NCBI GenBank assembly: GCA_949439935.1
Contig: CASRZA010000003.1
Span: 1 to 37,699 of the forward strand
DNA: 37,699 bases
Direction of reading: 5' to 3'
Source: an uncultured Bacilli bacterium
Lineage (GTDB): Bacteria; Bacillota_I; Bacilli_A; RF39; UBA660
Below are positions 34,172-37,699 of the stretch, piece after piece. Positions within the stretch are counted from its first letter, which is position 1, and each line of letters begins with the position of its first letter. The notes below the pieces were generated by a model. It saw only the letters and a list, made by a program, of their open reading frames with translations, did no database searches and was not told where the DNA came from. The position numbers and the translations under genes were made by a program.

Positions 34172-36358
34172 ATGGAATACATCAAAGGAAAATTTAAAAA
34201 AACTATATACGAATCTACTGATGGAAATGGCTATAAAATAGGTCTTTTCAGAGTAAAGGAAGCAAGCGACAAACTCCAAGAAGAACTTGCGAACCACACA
34301 GTTACATTCACCGGATACTTCTACGAGTTAACCGTCGACGAAAACTACATTTTTTATGGAAACTATGTCGAAAACGGAAAATACGGCTTTCAATTCCAAG
34401 TATCTTCTTATGAGCACATCAAACCGGAAGGCAAAGATGCCGTCGTCGACTTTTTATCTTCCAGTTTAGTCAAAGGATGTGGCGAAAAAACCGCTGAGCA
34501 AATTGTAGAACTTCTAGGAGATAAAGCTTTGGAGAAGATCAAAGAAGACAAAAGTTGTCTACTTTTAATTCCTAAAATGACGGAGAAAAAAGCTGATAGC
34601 ATATACAATTCGATAATAAAATACCAAAACAGTGACGAAGTGATAATATACCTAACTAAATTAGGATTTACTATGAAAAACGCCATGAATCTTTTAAACG
34701 TCTATGGTATGAGCATCAAAAGCGTTCTCGAGGAAAACGTATACTCGCTGATAAACGAAATCGAGTTTAAAACTTTGGACAAAGTATACTTTAATTTAAA
34801 AAACGAAACCGATGAAAACAGAATAGAGGCTTGCATAATCGAATCGCTGAAAGAACTATCGTTCGAAACGGGAGATACATACTCATATAAAGAAGAGATA
34901 CGAACGAGACTGGCTAATTTTGACATCGTATTAACGGAAGAAGAGTTCGACGAATACATAGATAGGCTAAAAAATCGCCGAGAGATAAAGATACTCGACG
35001 ACCGATATTTTCTATACGGATATTACAAGATGGAAAACAACATAGCAGAATCGTTGCACGAAATTAACGACAATAAACCGAAGAAGATCTCTAAGCTCGA
35101 CGAGAGGATCGAAGCGTTCAGTCAAGCTAATGGAGTCGTCTATAATGGCGACCAAAAACGGGCGATCAAGATGGCCTTAAGCGAAAACATCACTATAATA
35201 ACTGGAGGTCCAGGAACAGGTAAGACGACTATTGTAAAAGCCATCGCAGGACTCTACATAGACACGCACGAATTCAGCGAAAAGATCGCTCTAGAAGAAC
35301 TAGCATTACTAGCCCCGACAGGGCGAGCTGCTAAAAGACTAAGCGATTTGACAGGCTTACCTTCGATGACCATCCACAGATATTTAAAATGGGATAAAAA
35401 TACCGGAAAATTCGAATATAACGAATATAATAAACGGATGGAAAAACTCATCATAATTGATGAAACTAGCATGATAGACACCGAACTGTTCGACGCTCTG
35501 TTAAAGGGGATAAATCATTCGTCTAGGTTGGTAATAGTTGGAGATGACAACCAACTACCAAGTGTAGGACCTGGACTCATATTGACAGATCTAATAACGA
35601 GTGAACTGTTTAACCATGTACCATTAAAAGAGATCTATAGACAAAGTTCAGGGTCTTCCATACCATATCTATGTTTAAACATTAAAAACCACGATCTAGA
35701 AGAAGAATCCATATCGAAAAAGGAAGATTTTTCCTTTCTAAACGTAGACGTTCACATGGTAAAAGATACCATCAAAGAAATTTGTAAAGTTTCGATAAAA
35801 AAGGGGATCGACGTCAACAATATCCAAATTTTGGCACCTATGTATAAAGGAGAAAATGGCATAGATAATCTAAACGTCATCCTACAGGGACTTTTTAACC
35901 CCGCATGTAAAGAAAAAAGCGAGATAAGGATAGGAGAAACTTTATTTCGCGTGGGGGATAAAGTCTTACAGTTAGTAAATGACCCGGATAACAACATTTA
36001 CAACGGAGATATCGGATACGTCATAGAAACAAATGCAGGTTCAAAAGATAAACTCCTCGTCGTCAATTTTTATGGAAATGCCGTCTTTTATAAGCGAGAA
36101 GACCTCATAAATTTAAAGCATGCTTATGCGATTACTATCCATAAAAGCCAAGGAAGCGAATTCGATCATGTCATCATGCCGATCACGATGAACTATGGTC
36201 GTATGCTATACAACAAACTACTTTACACTGGCATTTCTCGTGCAAAAAAAAGTCTCACTCTGCTCGGAAGTCCGCAGGCTTTCTATATGGGTACAAATAA
36301 CGACTACAGTTTAAATCGAAAAACCAATTTAGTCGAAACTTTGATGAATAAACTATAA
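34172..36358 (+). CDS. recD2: RecD2-like ATP-dependent DNA helicase (SF1B)
   Basis: GGPGTGKTTIVKAI Walker A, LAPTGRAAKRLSDLTGLPSMTIHRYL, IIDETSMID, VGDDNQLPSVGPG, AYAITIHKSQGSEFDHVI, LYTGISRAKKSL. Confidence 0.93.
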   Translation: MEYIKGKFKKTIYESTDGNGYKIGLFRVKEASDKLQEELANHTVTFTGYFYELTVDENYIFYGNYVENGKYGFQFQVSSYEHIKPEGKDAVVDFLSSSLVKGCGEKTAEQIVELLGDKALEKIKEDKSCLLLIPKMTEKKADSIYNSIIKYQNSDEVIIYLTKLGFTMKNAMNLLNVYGMSIKSVLEENVYSLINEIEFKTLDKVYFNLKNETDENRIEACIIESLKELSFETGDTYSYKEEIRTRLANFDIVLTEEEFDEYIDRLKNRREIKILDDRYFLYGYYKMENNIAESLHEINDNKPKKISKLDERIEAFSQANGVVYNGDQKRAIKMALSENITIITGGPGTGKTTIVKAIAGLYIDTHEFSEKIALEELALLAPTGRAAKRLSDLTGLPSMTIHRYLKWDKNTGKFEYNEYNKRMEKLIIIDETSMIDTELFDALLKGINHSSRLVIVGDDNQLPSVGPGLILTDLITSELFNHVPLKEIYRQSSGSSIPYLCLNIKNHDLEEESISKKEDFSFLNVDVHMVKDTIKEICKVSIKKGIDVNNIQILAPMYKGENGIDNLNVILQGLFNPACKEKSEIRIGETLFRVGDKVLQLVNDPDNNIYNGDIGYVIETNAGSKDKLLVVNFYGNAVFYKREDLINLKHAYAITIHKSQGSEFDHVIMPITMNYGRMLYNKLLYTGISRAKKSLTLLGSPQAFYMGTNNDYSLNRKTNLVETLMNKL

Positions 36359-36396
36359 GATTTTGCCCATACTAATAGTAAGTAAGGAGAGATTTT

Positions 36397-36543
36397 ATGA
36401 AAAAGAAAATGAACATGCTTGTCCCAATCGCTTGTCTATCTGTCGGTGTGGGTTCACTTATGTACTCATATATGAAAATGCACCCAGTAAAAACGGCGAT
36501 GGTAAAAGCTGACGTTAAAAACATGATGAAGGACTTGAAGTAA
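36397..36543 (+). CDS. 48-aa small membrane protein, absent from the supplied ORF track
   Basis: ATG after TAAGGAGAG SD; MKKKMNMLVPIACLSVGVGSLMYSYMKMHPVKTAMVKADVKNMMKDLK; terminator-like AAGGACTT...AAGTCCTTTT at the stop. Confidence 0.6.
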   Translation: MKKKMNMLVPIACLSVGVGSLMYSYMKMHPVKTAMVKADVKNMMKDLK

Positions 36544-36557
36544 AGTCCTTTTAAGCT

Positions 36558-37553
36558 ATGCCGAAAAAATTACTCGATAATTTATACTATCTCTCCTGGC
36601 TTATTATCGCTCTCTTGGCAATTTTTCTATTTAGACTGATAAAAATATATGACATTTTCTGTACGTTTTTTAAAATAGTCTTTCCGGTCATTTTTGGTTA
36701 TATCTTCGCTTGGATACTAAAACCGCTGATGACTAAACTAGAACGAAAACTTAATCGAAAAATATCGATCGTCTTAATCGTTTTGACGTTTATAGTTTTT
36801 TATTTTTTGATAATATGGAAACTTATTCCGATTTTCCTAGAAAATGCTTCAAGCTTATTGAGCATGATCGAAGAATATCAAACTAAACTCTCAGAGTATC
36901 CATTTTTAGAAGGACTCAAGGACGTTAAAACCATCGATATCAATACACTTTTAAGCTCGTGTGGAAACTTGATCTCTTGGCTAATCGAATTCGTTTTGAT
37001 CCATATATTCGGATTCTACATGCTCTATACTTACGATTCTATAAATTCATTTCTTCGAAGTTTAATACCACAAAAATACAAAAGAATAGTCTTAGAATAT
37101 GTAAGAAAAATGTCTATTAACATGAGAATCTACATCAAAGGAACCTTATTAGATACTTTAATATTGTTCATAATTTCGAGTATCCTTTATCTCATAATAG
37201 GGTTAGATTATGCGATCATACTGGCAGGTTTCTCGGCAATTACAAATGTCATTCCATTCGTCGGTCCTTACATCGGAGGAATACCTGCTGTCTTAGTCGG
37301 GTTAGGCACAAGTGTCGATCTAGGTTTAGTGACATTGGGTGTCATAATCTTCGCACAGACGATAGAATCTAACATCATCAATCCGATGATCATGAGTAAA
37401 TGTATCAAAGTTAATCCGATATTGATCATCATTTCTCTTTCCATAATGGGTAAATTTGCCGGTTTATTAGGTATGATCTTCGCAGTGCCTATCATAATCA
37501 TATTTAAACTGACTTATGAATTCACAAAGAAATATAAAAAATTGGCGAATTAG
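36558..37553 (+). CDS. AI-2E family transporter (PF01594-type membrane protein)
   Basis: VFPVIFGYIFAWILKPLM; FSAITNVIPFVGPYIGGIPAVLVGL; QTIESNIINPMIMSKCIKVNPILIIISL; GLLGMIFAVPI. Confidence 0.88.
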   Translation: MPKKLLDNLYYLSWLIIALLAIFLFRLIKIYDIFCTFFKIVFPVIFGYIFAWILKPLMTKLERKLNRKISIVLIVLTFIVFYFLIIWKLIPIFLENASSLLSMIEEYQTKLSEYPFLEGLKDVKTIDINTLLSSCGNLISWLIEFVLIHIFGFYMLYTYDSINSFLRSLIPQKYKRIVLEYVRKMSINMRIYIKGTLLDTLILFIISSILYLIIGLDYAIILAGFSAITNVIPFVGPYIGGIPAVLVGLGTSVDLGLVTLGVIIFAQTIESNIINPMIMSKCIKVNPILIIISLSIMGKFAGLLGMIFAVPIIIIFKLTYEFTKKYKKLAN

Positions 37554-37608
37554 CATTACAAAAATTACTTTCTAGTGATTTTTTTCTTTTGACAAAAATG
37601 CAAAACCA

Positions 37609-37663
37609 TATGAAAAAGTGGCAAAAACAGAACATCTGTTCAATATTTCGACATTTTTTCATA
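37609..37663. other. Nested inverted repeat in the terminal intergenic region
   Basis: 12-bp pairing TATGAAAAAGTG (37609-37620)/CATTTTTTCATA (37652-37663) enclosing AACAGA-ACA-TCTGTT (37626-37640). Confidence 0.45.
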
Positions 37664-37699
37664 AAAAAATGAGAAAAATGAAAGTTTTCCGGAATAATA

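Noticed and set aside
37589-37620. MraZ-box/promoter (TTGACA and one AAAGTGG)
   Set aside because: Only a single AAAGTGG copy and no -10 element at the proper spacing; the following gene is not in the window.
1-37699. DGR reverse transcriptase, transposase, integrase or restriction-modification genes
   Set aside because: Looked for diagnostic motifs (e.g. YxDD, DDE-type, tyrosine recombinase) in the supplied ORFs and found none, so the variable-region idea rests only on local composition.

Overview
A 37.7 kb low-GC chromosomal segment. Gene content and family types suggest an uncultured Firmicutes/Bacilli or Mollicutes-related gut bacterium; this taxonomy is inference. The backbone is housekeeping: smc-rnc, nifJ (PFOR), nfo, mtaB, recD2-like helicase, tcdA with an upstream 6S-RNA-like gene, a cold-shock protein, a Nudix hydrolase, an ABC exporter, an AI-2E family transporter, a GspF/PilC plus prepilin peptidase pair, and tRNA-Arg(CCT). 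Between these lie accessory, mostly cell-surface genes: (i) the C-terminal part of an adhesin-like protein whose last ~45 codons change sharply in codon usage (possible diversified lectin-like module); (ii) a class B sortase with a large cytoplasmic N-terminal domain, divergent from two paralogous InlB-repeat surface proteins, one ending in NPQTG; (iii) tandem unknown paralogs with a shared N-terminal block and a partly decayed Cys cluster; (iv) a HigBA/ImmA-IrrE-like toxin-antitoxin locus whose reading frames are broken twice; (v) a BspA/DUF285 repeat protein and, about 5 kb away, a collapsed copy of the same family that keeps only its two ends; (vi) an eroded AAA-ATPase-like pseudogene. No CRISPR array, transposase or reverse transcriptase was seen. 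Calls come from reading motifs by eye; no database search or folding program was run.
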